Both the position numbers and the translations under genes were made by a program. Source: Heliomicrobium undosum (GTDB taxonomy: Bacteria > Bacillota > Desulfitobacteriia > Heliobacteriales > Heliobacteriaceae). Taken from it: a stretch of DNA of 64,000 bases. The stretch covers positions 61,585 to 125,584 of the forward strand of contig NZ_WXEY01000010.1 in the NCBI RefSeq assembly GCF_009877425.1, in the 5' to 3' direction. The notes under the pieces are model-generated. The model was not told the origin of the DNA and did no database searches. It saw only the letters and a list, made by a program, of their open reading frames with translations. This document shows positions 37,277 through 45,817 of the stretch, piece after piece; position 1 is the first letter of the stretch, and each line of letters starts with the position of its first letter.

Positions 37277-38446
37277 TTATGATTCCGCTTCCGAAGCGCC
37301 CACTGCCGGCTGCAGTTCGATCTCCACGCTGACGCCCTGCCGCGTGCCCAGATTGGTGGCGGCGAGTATATATCGTCCGGGATAGCGGATATCCTGGCCC
37401 GTGTTGCTCGACTGGTTCCATGTTTCCTGGAATGCTTGATACTCTGCCGGCTGCAAGACGATGGTCTCGGCAACGGGATTGAAGGAACGACCGCGGGACC
37501 AGCGCCAGACTTCGATGCCGCTCAATCCCAGGTCGATGGACAGGTCATACCGCTGGGACGAGGGGTAATTGAGGGTGATCGGCTGTGTGCCCACATTGGT
37601 TTTGATGAAGGTGATCAAGACGGGCTCTCCCGGCCGGTAGACGGCCTTGTTCGTGTACAGGGTGTAGCGGATGTTATTGATTACGCGGGTGATGCGGTGG
37701 CGCGGCGGACGAGGCAAATCGCCGCAGGATTCTCCCAGGGAGAGCCACGTCTCCAGGTTGGCCCGTCCCGTCGGACTGATCCCGACTTCGGACTGAAAGG
37801 TTCTCACGGCATTCTCGGTCGCTTGATCATAGACGCCGGTCACGGTGACCAGATACTCAGCTGCGTCCAGCAGGCGCTGCAGACGCCGGACGGCCTCACC
37901 TGTGCTGCCTCGCGCCAGGTCGGGACAGGTCGGACCTGCCGGCGGTGTGGGCGTCGGACGCGGCGCAGGAGGCGTCGGCGCAGGCCTGGGCGGCGCCGGA
38001 CGGCGAGGCGGCTGCGGCGTCACGGGCGGACGCTGCCCCGGTTGCCGGGGAAAAGGCGGGATGGGCGGACGGGCGCAGTTGACACCGAGTGCCTGCCATT
38101 CGGCCCTTTCGACGATACCGCTTGGTTCCAGGTTCTGGCGGCGCTGCAGGCCGATGACGGCGTTTCGCGTTGCGATCCCAAAGATCCCGTCAATGGGTCC
38201 CGGATTCAAACCGGCCCTGGCCAGCAACTGCTGCAGCCGTCTTACCGAAGCGCCCCGAGCGCCCAGGGACAGGGTTGGACAAAGTCCTCCCGGTGATGCC
38301 GGCACGGGGATCGAGATCGCTTGCCCCACCTGCAAGACATCCGGGTTGGGCAACCGGTTGGCGGCCAGCAACTGCTCCAATGTCACGCCATATCTCTGGG
38401 CGATGGCGGTCATGGTGTCGCCCGGTCGAACATAATAGACGATCAA
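37277..38446 (-). CDS. LysM / double PG_binding_1 / BsuPI-domain protein
   Basis: A 389-residue modular protein: LysM (about 4-48, VRPGDTMTAIAQRYGVTLEQL), PG_binding_1 (about 60-112), a proline-rich linker (about 120-165), a second PG_binding_1 (about 168-225) and a C-terminal BsuPI proteinase-inhibitor-like beta domain (about 245-375). The start is TTG at 38446, supported by AAGGAG. With that start LysM is at the very N-terminus and there is no signal peptide, as in spore-coat LysM proteins. A role at the spore surface or in peptidoglycan binding is inference. Confidence 0.82.
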   Translation of the reverse strand: MIVYYVRPGDTMTAIAQRYGVTLEQLLAANRLPNPDVLQVGQAISIPVPASPGGLCPTLSLGARGASVRRLQQLLARAGLNPGPIDGIFGIATRNAVIGLQRRQNLEPSGIVERAEWQALGVNCARPPIPPFPRQPGQRPPVTPQPPRRPAPPRPAPTPPAPRPTPTPPAGPTCPDLARGSTGEAVRRLQRLLDAAEYLVTVTGVYDQATENAVRTFQSEVGISPTGRANLETWLSLGESCGDLPRPPRHRITRVINNIRYTLYTNKAVYRPGEPVLITFIKTNVGTQPITLNYPSSQRYDLSIDLGLSGIEVWRWSRGRSFNPVAETIVLQPAEYQAFQETWNQSSNTGQDIRYPGRYILAATNLGTRQGVSVEIELQPAVGASEAES

Positions 38447-38623
38447 AGCAAGATCACTCCTTTCTATTCGGTTCCATGATATTCCAGTCACACCCGATTG
38501 GTCCGTAAATGAAAAACAGACGCCTGATTAAGCGCCTGCCTTTCGGGATGAAAAGTGAACATGAAAAAATATGAAATTCATACGTAAAAGGCCGCCACGC
38601 CTGAGGACCGCGCAGTCTGTGCT

Positions 38624-38731
38624 CTACCGCCAGGCCAACCAAACGATCCCGGCAATCAAGCCCCACAAGGGCACACTGATTAAAACCGCCGTAAATAAGC
38701 CTCGAAAAAATTTGACCGGGCACTCCTCCAC
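38624..38731 (-). CDS. Small single-helix membrane protein (35 residues)
   Basis: GTG start at 38731 with GGAGGGG about 10 bases upstream. The product begins MEECPVKFFRGL and continues as one hydrophobic helix ending GIVWLAWR. The CPxKFFRGL entry plus one helix gives the impression of a conserved tiny membrane protein. It lies alone between the GMC operon terminator and the LysM gene. The function is unknown. Confidence 0.55.
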   Translation of the reverse strand: MEECPVKFFRGLFTAVLISVPLWGLIAGIVWLAWR

Positions 38732-38799
38732 GCTTTTCAAACCCCTCCGCTAAAAAGTCCCTTTCATGCAGTATTACCGTTTCTGCTGTCAGGCATAAA

Positions 38800-38838
38800 C
38801 GGAGAAACCTCATCCTCCCTTTCGTGGGAAGACGAGGC
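38800..38838 (-). terminator. Terminator of the GMC oxidoreductase operon
   Basis: A 12-bp stem with one mismatch (38808-38819 with 38826-38837) and a short TTTCT on the minus strand lies 30 bases after the operon's last stop. Confidence 0.6.
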
Positions 38839-38867
38839 CTCCACCGACTTTTTTTTCGAAGGGCCTT

Positions 38868-40451
38868 TTACAGTTCCCCCTGCCGGAAAGCCTCCTTGAT
38901 CGCGTCTGCCGTACGCCAGGCCAGGGACATGGCCGTTAGGGTCGGGTTGGAGGCGCCGGAGGTGACGAAGAGTGATGTATCGGCGATGAACAGGTTGGGG
39001 TGATCATGGGCGCGGCCCCACTTGTCGACGACGGAACGCCGGGGATCGTCGCCCATCCGGCAACCGCCGAGCATATGGGACGTATCGGGCGCCACAAACT
39101 CCACCTTGCCCCCGGCCGCTTCAAGGATGCGTTTGCACATCTCCACACCGGCGGCAATCACCTTGTGATCATTGTCGCCGAAGGTGAAGGTCACCTGCGG
39201 CGCCGGGAGGCCGACATCGTCTTTCTGATCGGACAAGGTAATGGTGTTGACTTCGCTGGGCAGGGTCTCCCCGACGATGGACAGGCGGGCGAAGTAGTTG
39301 TAGTCTCGGCTGATCTCACGCAGGTTTTTCCCCCACAATTCGGACGCTTTGGCGACGATGTTCATGAAGGCCAGCGGCCGGGAACCGTGGGCGAGGATAG
39401 AAAAGCCGCGCGCTCGCGAGCCGTCGGCCGGGGTTTCATAGAATTCCTGCGTCAACGCCAGGATGGGCGTTCCTTTGTACGGCAGGATTTCCTCGGAAAA
39501 TCTCGCCATGATCTCATGGCCGGAATGAAGCATGAAGCACTTGCCCACCATGCCGCTGCTGTTGGCGAGGCCCTGCGGGTGGCGGGCGTCGGCCGACATC
39601 AGCAGCAGCCTGGGCGTCTCGATGGCCGAGGCGCAAAGGATGACCGCCCGCGCCCGCTGCCGGTACTCCTGACCGTTAAAGAGGAAGGTGACCCCTTCCA
39701 CCCGGTCGTCGGGGCGGCAGAGCACCCGGCTGACCATGCAGCCGTGGCGCAGTTCCACCCCGGCGTCGAGGGCCTGAGGGATATGGTGGATCAGGGTGGA
39801 GAACTTGGAGTTGGGCAGGCAGCCCTGGGCGCAAAAACCCCGGTTGATACAGGGCGGACGGCCCCGGTAGGGCGCCGACAGGATGGCCAAAGGGGCGACG
39901 GAACTGCGGACGCCCAGTTTTTCGCAACCGATGCGCAGGACCTGGTGGGTGCCTGCAATGGGCTCCCGCTCCGGGTAAGGGTAAGGGCCATGGAAGGCCC
40001 CCCAGGGGTAGTGCTTCGGGCCGGACACGGGAATCTCCGCTTCCATCTTGCTGTAGTAGGGCGCCACATCCTCGTAGGTGATGGGCCAGTCCTCCCCTAC
40101 CCCGTCGGCTGAGCGGGTGTGAAAATCGGAGGGGAAGAAGCGAGGCACGACGGCGGTGAAGTGGAGCGTGCCGCCGCCGACGCCGGAACCGGAGGTGTTG
40201 TGGCCCAGTTCAGGCGGGTTCGTCCCGGCAGTTAAACGCTTGTAGCGCCAGGCGGTCCGCCGCATGTGCAGTTCGTCGCTGACGAAGTCGCGGCTCACTT
40301 CCCAGTAGGGTCCCGCTTCGATGAGCACGACGCGCAGTCCCGCCTGACCCAAGTCGCGGGCCACCACAGCGCCGGTGGCGCCTGCCCCGACGATGACGGC
40401 GTCCACCTCATCTTCGAGCCACTTCCAGGCCAAACCTGTTTCATGGTTCAT
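38868..40451 (-). CDS. GMC-family FAD oxidoreductase (gluconate 2-dehydrogenase large-subunit type)
   Basis: A 527-residue flavoprotein. The FAD-binding GAGATGAVVARDLGQAG is near residues 22-38, with ESxx at LIEAGPYW; the C-terminal GMC block contains HMLGGCRMGDDPRRSVVD and NLFIADTSLFVTSGASNPTLT. A CxxxxCxxGCxP-like cluster, CINRGFCAQGCLP, lies in the middle. There is no Tat or Sec signal. The start overlaps the preceding small-subunit gene by 4 bases. The substrate is probably an alcohol, sugar or polyol, but which one cannot be told. Confidence 0.85.
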   Translation of the reverse strand: MNHETGLAWKWLEDEVDAVIVGAGATGAVVARDLGQAGLRVVLIEAGPYWEVSRDFVSDELHMRRTAWRYKRLTAGTNPPELGHNTSGSGVGGGTLHFTAVVPRFFPSDFHTRSADGVGEDWPITYEDVAPYYSKMEAEIPVSGPKHYPWGAFHGPYPYPEREPIAGTHQVLRIGCEKLGVRSSVAPLAILSAPYRGRPPCINRGFCAQGCLPNSKFSTLIHHIPQALDAGVELRHGCMVSRVLCRPDDRVEGVTFLFNGQEYRQRARAVILCASAIETPRLLLMSADARHPQGLANSSGMVGKCFMLHSGHEIMARFSEEILPYKGTPILALTQEFYETPADGSRARGFSILAHGSRPLAFMNIVAKASELWGKNLREISRDYNYFARLSIVGETLPSEVNTITLSDQKDDVGLPAPQVTFTFGDNDHKVIAAGVEMCKRILEAAGGKVEFVAPDTSHMLGGCRMGDDPRRSVVDKWGRAHDHPNLFIADTSLFVTSGASNPTLTAMSLAWRTADAIKEAFRQGEL

Positions 40452-41095
40452 CGGTCAACCCTCCGCACGGGGCCTGGCCCCATGCCTTCCTTGGCCCGCT
40501 CCTCCACCCGCGCCGGGTCAAGCCGCGGTTCCCAAGGGTCTTTCAGGCCGTATTCGATCCGGTAGTAGCCTCGCGGATAGGCCGGACCGCCGTAGCCGAT
40601 CTCTGACCAGATCTCCGGTTGGGAGTAAAAAAAGTCGATAGCCGTGCGAAGCATTTTTTTAAAAAAATCTTTCGACGACAGGCCTGTCCAGGTCACTTCC
40701 CCCCGCTGGGCCTTGCCGAGGATATCGTCCATCTCCCAAGGCGCCAACTGCAGGAATGAACGCTGATACAGTTGCAAGGCCGTGGCGTCCAGCCAGGCCA
40801 GACCGCCGCGCAGCAGTTGTTCCTCTGGCAACTGGGTGACGGGATGATACCCTTGACCCTGTTTTTCGGCCAAGTGACGGTCCAACTGCCCCGCCACCCG
40901 GGCGAGCAGGTTCTCGTCGCCCTCATCGACGAGCCGGCCGATGACCGCCTTCAGGATAGAGAATTCGAGGGGGGTAAAGACATGGGGCATCGCCGGCGGC
41001 TGCAGCCTTTTTTCCACCAAGACGCGCGTGTTCTCGTCCCAGTGGGGGCTCTCCCGCATCACGTCATATTCGGGATAAATCGTTTTCACCGTCAT
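40448..41095 (-). CDS. Gluconate 2-dehydrogenase subunit 3-like protein
   Basis: A 215-residue partner of the GMC enzyme. FTPLEFSILKAVIGRLVDEGDE and the later YGGPAYPRGYYRIEYGLKDPWEP fit the subunit 3 family. The usual Tat signal is absent, consistent with a cytoplasmic complex. It overlaps the large subunit by 4 bases and follows the membrane-protein gene by 12. Confidence 0.78.
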   Translation of the reverse strand: MTVKTIYPEYDVMRESPHWDENTRVLVEKRLQPPAMPHVFTPLEFSILKAVIGRLVDEGDENLLARVAGQLDRHLAEKQGQGYHPVTQLPEEQLLRGGLAWLDATALQLYQRSFLQLAPWEMDDILGKAQRGEVTWTGLSSKDFFKKMLRTAIDFFYSQPEIWSEIGYGGPAYPRGYYRIEYGLKDPWEPRLDPARVEERAKEGMGPGPVRRVDR

Positions 41096-41107
41096 GGCGC
41101 CCCCTCC

Positions 41108-41500
41108 TTACAGGTACAGGGCGAGCAGCCCCAGCAACGACAGGGCTGACACCATGATCGGCAGCACCGGCGGTGGTCCCACCATGACATTGTTGACACC
41201 CCAACCGCCGACGCGCTGTCCGATCCCCTTGGCATGGTAGTAGAAGCCCGCCAATCCGCTGCCCAGTTCAGCGACGAGGGCGAAGAAAAAGAGCCAGCGC
41301 CAGATGGGGGCGTCGCGGATGGTCAGCGCCAGGCCGATCAGGGCGGCCACGGGCAGGCCGATGACCGGGCCCCACATGGCATAGTGGCGAAAGTTCTGCC
41401 GGTAGTGAAACAAGGTCACCTGAACAGCGACCATGGCAAAGGCGATAGACGTGAACAGGATCAGGAGCCGGTCAACAGGCCATCCCAGCCAGCGATCCAT
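41108..41500 (-). CDS. Four-helix membrane protein of the GMC oxidoreductase cluster
   Basis: A 130-residue protein with about four hydrophobic helices. Histidines lie near membrane edges (FHYRQNFRHY, FYYHAKG). No CxxCH haem motif is present. The ATG at 41500 is preceded by AGGAGG; an upstream in-frame extension lacks a site. Because it is co-transcribed with the flavoprotein pair, it may be the membrane dock or quinone contact replacing the cytochrome subunit of classical gluconate dehydrogenase. Confidence 0.65.
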   Translation of the reverse strand: MDRWLGWPVDRLLILFTSIAFAMVAVQVTLFHYRQNFRHYAMWGPVIGLPVAALIGLALTIRDAPIWRWLFFFALVAELGSGLAGFYYHAKGIGQRVGGWGVNNVMVGPPPVLPIMVSALSLLGLLALYL

Positions 41501-41581
41501 ATGGTCAATCCTCCTTGTAACGAGCCCATATCCTCCGTAACAACCGCGTGTCCGCGATAGTGGGATCACGGCGGCGCTTCC

Positions 41582-41959
41582 TCAGGCGTCTACATTCCCC
41601 CCGTGGGCCGCCAGCAGCCCCTTGGCCTGCTCTTGGCGCTCACTGTCGCAGACCACAGTGACCAGGTAGTTCTCCCCAGTGACGAAGGTCGCGCCGTCGG
41701 CCATCCCTGATGCCGTCGGCATAGCGGCGGCCATCACCCGGGTGTCGTTGTCCCGTTCGATTCCCTCCACCAGTGAGGTGAGGCTGCGCCGCTCATCGCC
41801 TGTCAAGGGGCTGAAGTAGCGCTCCGCCGAATCAGGGTTCGGCATATGGCTCACCTGGTCCACCTGGACCGTCTCATAGCCCTGTCCGGTCAGTTGCTGT
41901 TTCGCCGCTTCGGCCGCCTCAGGCGTGTTGAAAAAGGCAAGGATCGTCTTTTCGGCCAT
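41582..41959 (-). CDS. Small stress-type alpha/beta protein, unknown
   Basis: A 125-residue soluble protein. The N-terminus AEKTILAFFNTPEAAEAAKQQLTGQGYETVQVDQV and the central glycine-rich GMADGATFVTGENYLVTVV recall heat-induced/general-stress YflT-like proteins with two ferredoxin-like halves. Its Shine-Dalgarno AGAAGGGGG lies inside the 3' arm of a hairpin, with the T-run directly before ATG. It precedes the GMC operon in the same direction. Confidence 0.6.
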   Translation of the reverse strand: MAEKTILAFFNTPEAAEAAKQQLTGQGYETVQVDQVSHMPNPDSAERYFSPLTGDERRSLTSLVEGIERDNDTRVMAAAMPTASGMADGATFVTGENYLVTVVCDSERQEQAKGLLAAHGGNVDA

Positions 41960-41960
41960 A

Positions 41961-42005
41961 AAAAAACCCCCTTCTTCCGGCTAGTCTGCCGAAAAGAAGG
42001 GGGGC
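41961..42005 (-). terminator. Terminator overlapping the ribosome site of the next gene
   Basis: CCCCCTTCTT/AAGAAGGGGG (41967-41976 with 41994-42003), extended by CGGC/GCCG, is followed on the minus strand by seven T just before the ATG at 41959. It ends the CAP-protein transcript and also covers the downstream Shine-Dalgarno. Confidence 0.8.
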
Positions 42006-42025
42006 TTATCCTGTGTGAAAGACTA

Positions 42026-43543
42026 TCACTTGCGTGTCACAAACTCCTGCGCGTAATAGCGAACCGTCTCCCCCGATGCGTGGCGACCGAACTCGACACC
42101 AGCGCCAAGGGACCGGTACTCCGAACTCAGCAGGTTTTCACGGTGGTCAGGGCTGTTTAGCCAAGAATAGGTCGCCTGTATCGCATCCACATACCCCATG
42201 GCCAAGTTCTCGCCGGCAATGCGGTAAGGGACGCCCGAGCGCTCCACCCGCTGGGCGAAGGTTCCTTTGGTCGGCGAATCGTGGCTGAAGAACCGGTTAT
42301 CGGCCATATCGCGGCAGTGGGCTCGGGCCAGCACAGCCATGTCCTCATCCCAGGATACAGGATTGCCTTTCAGAGAAACGCGAATGGCGTTCGTAATATC
42401 CACGACCTGGCGTTCGTAGCCACGGGTCAACTGTTGCAGCGCCTCCCCTGCCGGCGTTTGCGTCCGAGGGGGTTTGGCCCAATTCCAGAGTTGTGATTGG
42501 TAGGAATACTGGGTTCGCGCCATCATTGTTTTTGTATCGATCAGCAGGATGCCGGTCAAACGGCCTTCGCGGGCGCTATCCAGGAAGAATACAACCGATT
42601 TCTCCCCATCCGCCCAGAGGGGCCGCTCTTTGAGATCCTGGCTCGACAGTTGGAACTGTACATCCCCTTCCGGGATTTTCGCCGTTACAGTCGCCTTCAG
42701 CGGATAACGGCTTTCAATCACGGTGCGTGGCGCATCCATGGGGATGCCGCCCACGGTCACGCCCTGGGCGGCCGTGAACACCGCCTGGACCCGTCCTCCC
42801 CCGATGCCCACCATGACCAGTTTCGCCGGATCACTGTTGTAGACCCACCATTCAAAGCCATATTCCCCGGGATCGATCCGGCGAGGCTCTCCCAGCAAGA
42901 AACGGACTCGTTCTGAACCGTCACCCAGGCGTACGCCGAACACAGCCAGTTCCTGTGACTGGGAATAGGCCAATCCGGCGCCGGAAAGGGCACCCTTGAC
43001 GGTGATCCGGGCCGTCCGGTTGGATCCATCCCAGATGACCTCGTTGCCGAAGGATTCGCAGAGAAGCCGTAAGGGGACAAATACGCGATCCTCCCGCAAC
43101 AGGGGCGGCACATCGATCGATTGCGACTTGTTGTCGATAGAGATGTATCGCACATCCGGCCACAGCCGGATGGTGCGCGCATCCTGCTCGATCTCAACAG
43201 TCCGCGTCTGCCCGTTCCAGGCAAACCGGGCGCCCATGGCTTCTCCCACAGCCCGGAGCGGCACCAGCGTTCGATCGTCCGCCAGCAGCGGCGGCGGTGT
43301 CAGGTTGAGTTTTCGCCCGTTGACCTCGATGGTGATATCAGGGCGGCTTTCCACTACCGGGCTGTTCGAAACACTCCGGAGGCTGGGAGCAGTCTCAGCA
43401 GCCCATGCGGAAGCGCCGGTCTCTGCCGACCATGCAGGGAGAGCCAGCAAGCAGGCGATAGCGGCGCTGATGGCGCCTCCCCACCGCCGGCCTGGTCTCT
43501 GCCCGGCAGACGGATTCGTTCCACTTTTTATGTAGCGGCTCAC
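42026..43543 (-). CDS. Secreted stalk-domain plus CAP (SCP/PR1) domain protein
   Basis: A 505-residue exported protein. The start is GTG at 43543 after GGGAGGGATTGCC; the frame is open 16 codons further without a site. A signal sequence (about 25-50) precedes a copper-amine-oxidase-N-like stalk domain (LADDRTLVPLRAVGEAMGA and LREDRVFVPLRLLCESFG repeats), a CAP-associated domain (about 190-345, VRFLLGEPRRIDPGEYGFEWWVY) and a C-terminal CAP domain (about 375-505, LARAHCRDMADNRFFSHDSPTKGT, SPDHRENLL). Such proteins occur at spore and cell surfaces; the catalytic function is unclear. Confidence 0.85.
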   Translation of the reverse strand: MSRYIKSGTNPSAGQRPGRRWGGAISAAIACLLALPAWSAETGASAWAAETAPSLRSVSNSPVVESRPDITIEVNGRKLNLTPPPLLADDRTLVPLRAVGEAMGARFAWNGQTRTVEIEQDARTIRLWPDVRYISIDNKSQSIDVPPLLREDRVFVPLRLLCESFGNEVIWDGSNRTARITVKGALSGAGLAYSQSQELAVFGVRLGDGSERVRFLLGEPRRIDPGEYGFEWWVYNSDPAKLVMVGIGGGRVQAVFTAAQGVTVGGIPMDAPRTVIESRYPLKATVTAKIPEGDVQFQLSSQDLKERPLWADGEKSVVFFLDSAREGRLTGILLIDTKTMMARTQYSYQSQLWNWAKPPRTQTPAGEALQQLTRGYERQVVDITNAIRVSLKGNPVSWDEDMAVLARAHCRDMADNRFFSHDSPTKGTFAQRVERSGVPYRIAGENLAMGYVDAIQATYSWLNSPDHRENLLSSEYRSLGAGVEFGRHASGETVRYYAQEFVTRK

Positions 43544-43648
43544 GGCAATCCCTCCCTGAAAAAGACACTCAGGTAAAAGTCCATAAGACATTAAACATCC
43601 ATAATAAATCTTTCGCCGCGCGCGGCAACGATCTGACCGGAGCCGCCC

Positions 43649-45040
43649 TCACTTTTTCTCCTGCGCGAGCGAATCAATGAATTGCCGCGCCGTCCGACCG
43701 GAACGTCCGTTGTGACGCATCTCCCAACGCAGGGCCAGCCGGCGCAGTTCTTCTGAATCCATCTCGATCCCCTGTTGCCGGGCCAGCGTTTCCACGATCT
43801 CCAGGTAGGCCTCCTGCCCCGGCGCTAAAAAGGTGACCGTGATCCCGAAGCGATCGGCCAGCGACATCTTCTCCTGGTAGGTGTCGCCGGGGCGCAGTTC
43901 CCCATCGTCGGTGAAATGGGGCTGGCGATCAGTCACCACCTCCCGGATCAGGTGGCGGCGGTTAGAGGTGGCGTAGATGGCCACATTGTCGGGGCGCACG
44001 GCGATGCCCCCCTCCAGGACCGCTTTCAATTCCTTATAGGAATCCTCCCCCTCCTCAAAAGACAGATCGTCGATGAAGAGGATGAACTTCTGGGGGCGTT
44101 CCTTGAGCATGTCGACGATGAGAGGGAAATCGGCCAGCCGGCTTTTGGGGACCTCTACCAGGCGCAAGCCCTGATCGCCGAATCGGTGGATCAGCGCTTT
44201 GACAGTCGACGACTTGCCGGTGCCGCGATCACCGTAGAGCAGGACGTTGTTCGCCCGGTATCCGGCCAGCAGCCGCTCCGTGTTCTCGATCACCTCTGCC
44301 CGCTGGCGCCCATAGCCGACCAGTTCCTCGAGGCGGATGGGATCGGGCCGGGTGACGCCGGTCAACTGCCCCTCCCAGCGAAAAGCGAGAAAATGGGCGA
44401 AGCGGCCGGAACCGAACTGGCGGTGATACCGAGCGAGCGCCGGCGCCGCCTCGCGCCAGTCGGGGCAACAGGCGAACGCCTTTTTCATCTCCCACCGCGC
44501 CTTTTGCGGCAGCGAGTCCATCTCTTCGGCGAGGGGACGCACCTCTTTCCAGACCGGCGCGGGACGACCAGAGGCGGCCTGCGCTTGGGCCTGCCACCAG
44601 TCGGCAGACAACCGGAAGAGGGTTTGCAGGTTGGCCAATTCGAGGGCAAGTCCCTCCCGCATCGCGGCGCCCAGACCGGCATCGCCGTACTGGGCCTTCT
44701 TGGAAAAGCTGGTTTCCACCAAAAGCATGTGATCGAGGAAGTAATTCTGCCAGGCATCGCCGATCACCGGCGACCGGCTCAACTCGCCATAACCGACAAG
44801 CCGTTCAAATAGGTTCCAATAGAGGCTCTGGGCCGAGGCCTCCCCTGCCCCGCAACCGGGGATCCCGTATAAAACCTGACACAGCCGGCGAGCCAGCCCG
44901 ATGGTCTCGTCCTCCAACATGGGGCGAAAAAAACCGAATGCCTCCCAGGCCAGCAGGGCTTCCTGCAGGCTGGGCGTCATCAGGGCTTTTGGGGAGATGT
45001 ATGCTTGTTGTTCCGTTGTCACTTGTTGTTCCATGGACAT
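43649..45040 (-). CDS. DUF815 AAA+ ATPase
   Basis: A 463-residue protein. The first ~240 residues are helical and specific to the family. The ATPase core has Walker A GDRGTGKSS (about 271-279), Walker B FILFIDDLSFEEGED (about 315-329) and sensor-like YATSNRRHLIRE. DUF815 proteins are MoxR/DnaA-like ATPases of unknown function. GGAAGGTGAC precedes the ATG at 45040. It is divergent from the LysE-like gene. Confidence 0.85.
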   Translation of the reverse strand: MSMEQQVTTEQQAYISPKALMTPSLQEALLAWEAFGFFRPMLEDETIGLARRLCQVLYGIPGCGAGEASAQSLYWNLFERLVGYGELSRSPVIGDAWQNYFLDHMLLVETSFSKKAQYGDAGLGAAMREGLALELANLQTLFRLSADWWQAQAQAASGRPAPVWKEVRPLAEEMDSLPQKARWEMKKAFACCPDWREAAPALARYHRQFGSGRFAHFLAFRWEGQLTGVTRPDPIRLEELVGYGRQRAEVIENTERLLAGYRANNVLLYGDRGTGKSSTVKALIHRFGDQGLRLVEVPKSRLADFPLIVDMLKERPQKFILFIDDLSFEEGEDSYKELKAVLEGGIAVRPDNVAIYATSNRRHLIREVVTDRQPHFTDDGELRPGDTYQEKMSLADRFGITVTFLAPGQEAYLEIVETLARQQGIEMDSEELRRLALRWEMRHNGRSGRTARQFIDSLAQEKK

Positions 45041-45212
45041 GTGTTGTCACCTTCCTTGCGTGATTCCCTCCCATTGTACTCTATCGACGGCTTTCGACCA
45101 ACGCTTCCTTTTTTACATTCGTCCTACTGCAACGAGGGGCATGGAAGTTTCCTTCCTTCCATATCTTCTAGCAGGTAAGGTGGCTCCATCTTTTAGCGGT
45201 GAGGTGGTCGCT

Positions 45213-45776
45213 GTGGACGCGCTGGTCATGGGCTTTTTCCTGGGCGTCGCCATCTCCGCTTCCCCCGATTTGCCCAACCTGTACATCCTCGAATCGGGTC
45301 TCAGCTATTCCCGCAAGGAAGCGGTCAAGATGGCCCTGGCAACCCTGGTGACAGACAATCTGATCTTCCTCTGCCTGAGCGCCCTGTCTCTCGGCTTCAA
45401 CCTGGAATGGAACCCCGGCGCCATCTTCAAGCAATTCTCCGGCCTCTTTCTGATCGTCATGGGCTTGGCTTCAACGCTGAAAGCGAATCCCTTCGGTTTT
45501 CACACGGGCGGTTGCTGGCTCGGCGTCATCGGTTCCCTGATCAATCCCCTGGGCTACTTCCCCATCCTGCTCTTCATGTCTTCCCTACCCCAAGTCAACC
45601 AGAAAATCGCCGCCTATCTGGGCGCGCTGCTGGGCACCTCCCTCTGGTTCGCCTTCCTGATTCTCTTCCTCTATTACCTGTCACGGAGGCTGCGATTGAT
45701 GACGCGGCAGACCCTTTCACGGGGGCTGTCTTTTCTGATCATCCTGGTAGGGGTATTTTTTGTCCTCTCGGGATAA
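45213..45776 (+). CDS. LysE/RhtB-like membrane exporter
   Basis: A 187-residue polytopic protein with about six hydrophobic helices. The first helix, MGFFLGVAISASPDLPN, resembles the LysE-family G-x-x-x-SPGPN entry, here with SPDLPN. The GTG at 45213 has GAGGTGG upstream; the frame is open for 300 bases beforehand without support. INPLGYFPILLF in the middle is also typical. The amino-acid exporter call is by fold pattern. Confidence 0.65.
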   Translation: MDALVMGFFLGVAISASPDLPNLYILESGLSYSRKEAVKMALATLVTDNLIFLCLSALSLGFNLEWNPGAIFKQFSGLFLIVMGLASTLKANPFGFHTGGCWLGVIGSLINPLGYFPILLFMSSLPQVNQKIAAYLGALLGTSLWFAFLILFLYYLSRRLRLMTRQTLSRGLSFLIILVGVFFVLSG

Positions 45777-45817
45777 TGCTAGAGAAAAAGGGCATGTTCT
45801 CCCGGGAGGCGGCACAT

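Noticed and set aside
38571..38650. tRNA-like stretch (GGTAGAGCA) on the minus strand
   Set aside because: No acceptor stem, anticodon arm or T-loop can be formed around it, and it overlaps the end of the 35-residue frame.
45407..45817. N-terminal extension of the formate dehydrogenase frame
   Set aside because: The extension lies within the LysE-like gene in another frame; GGGAGGC and the start of the ferredoxin fold place the real start at 45818.
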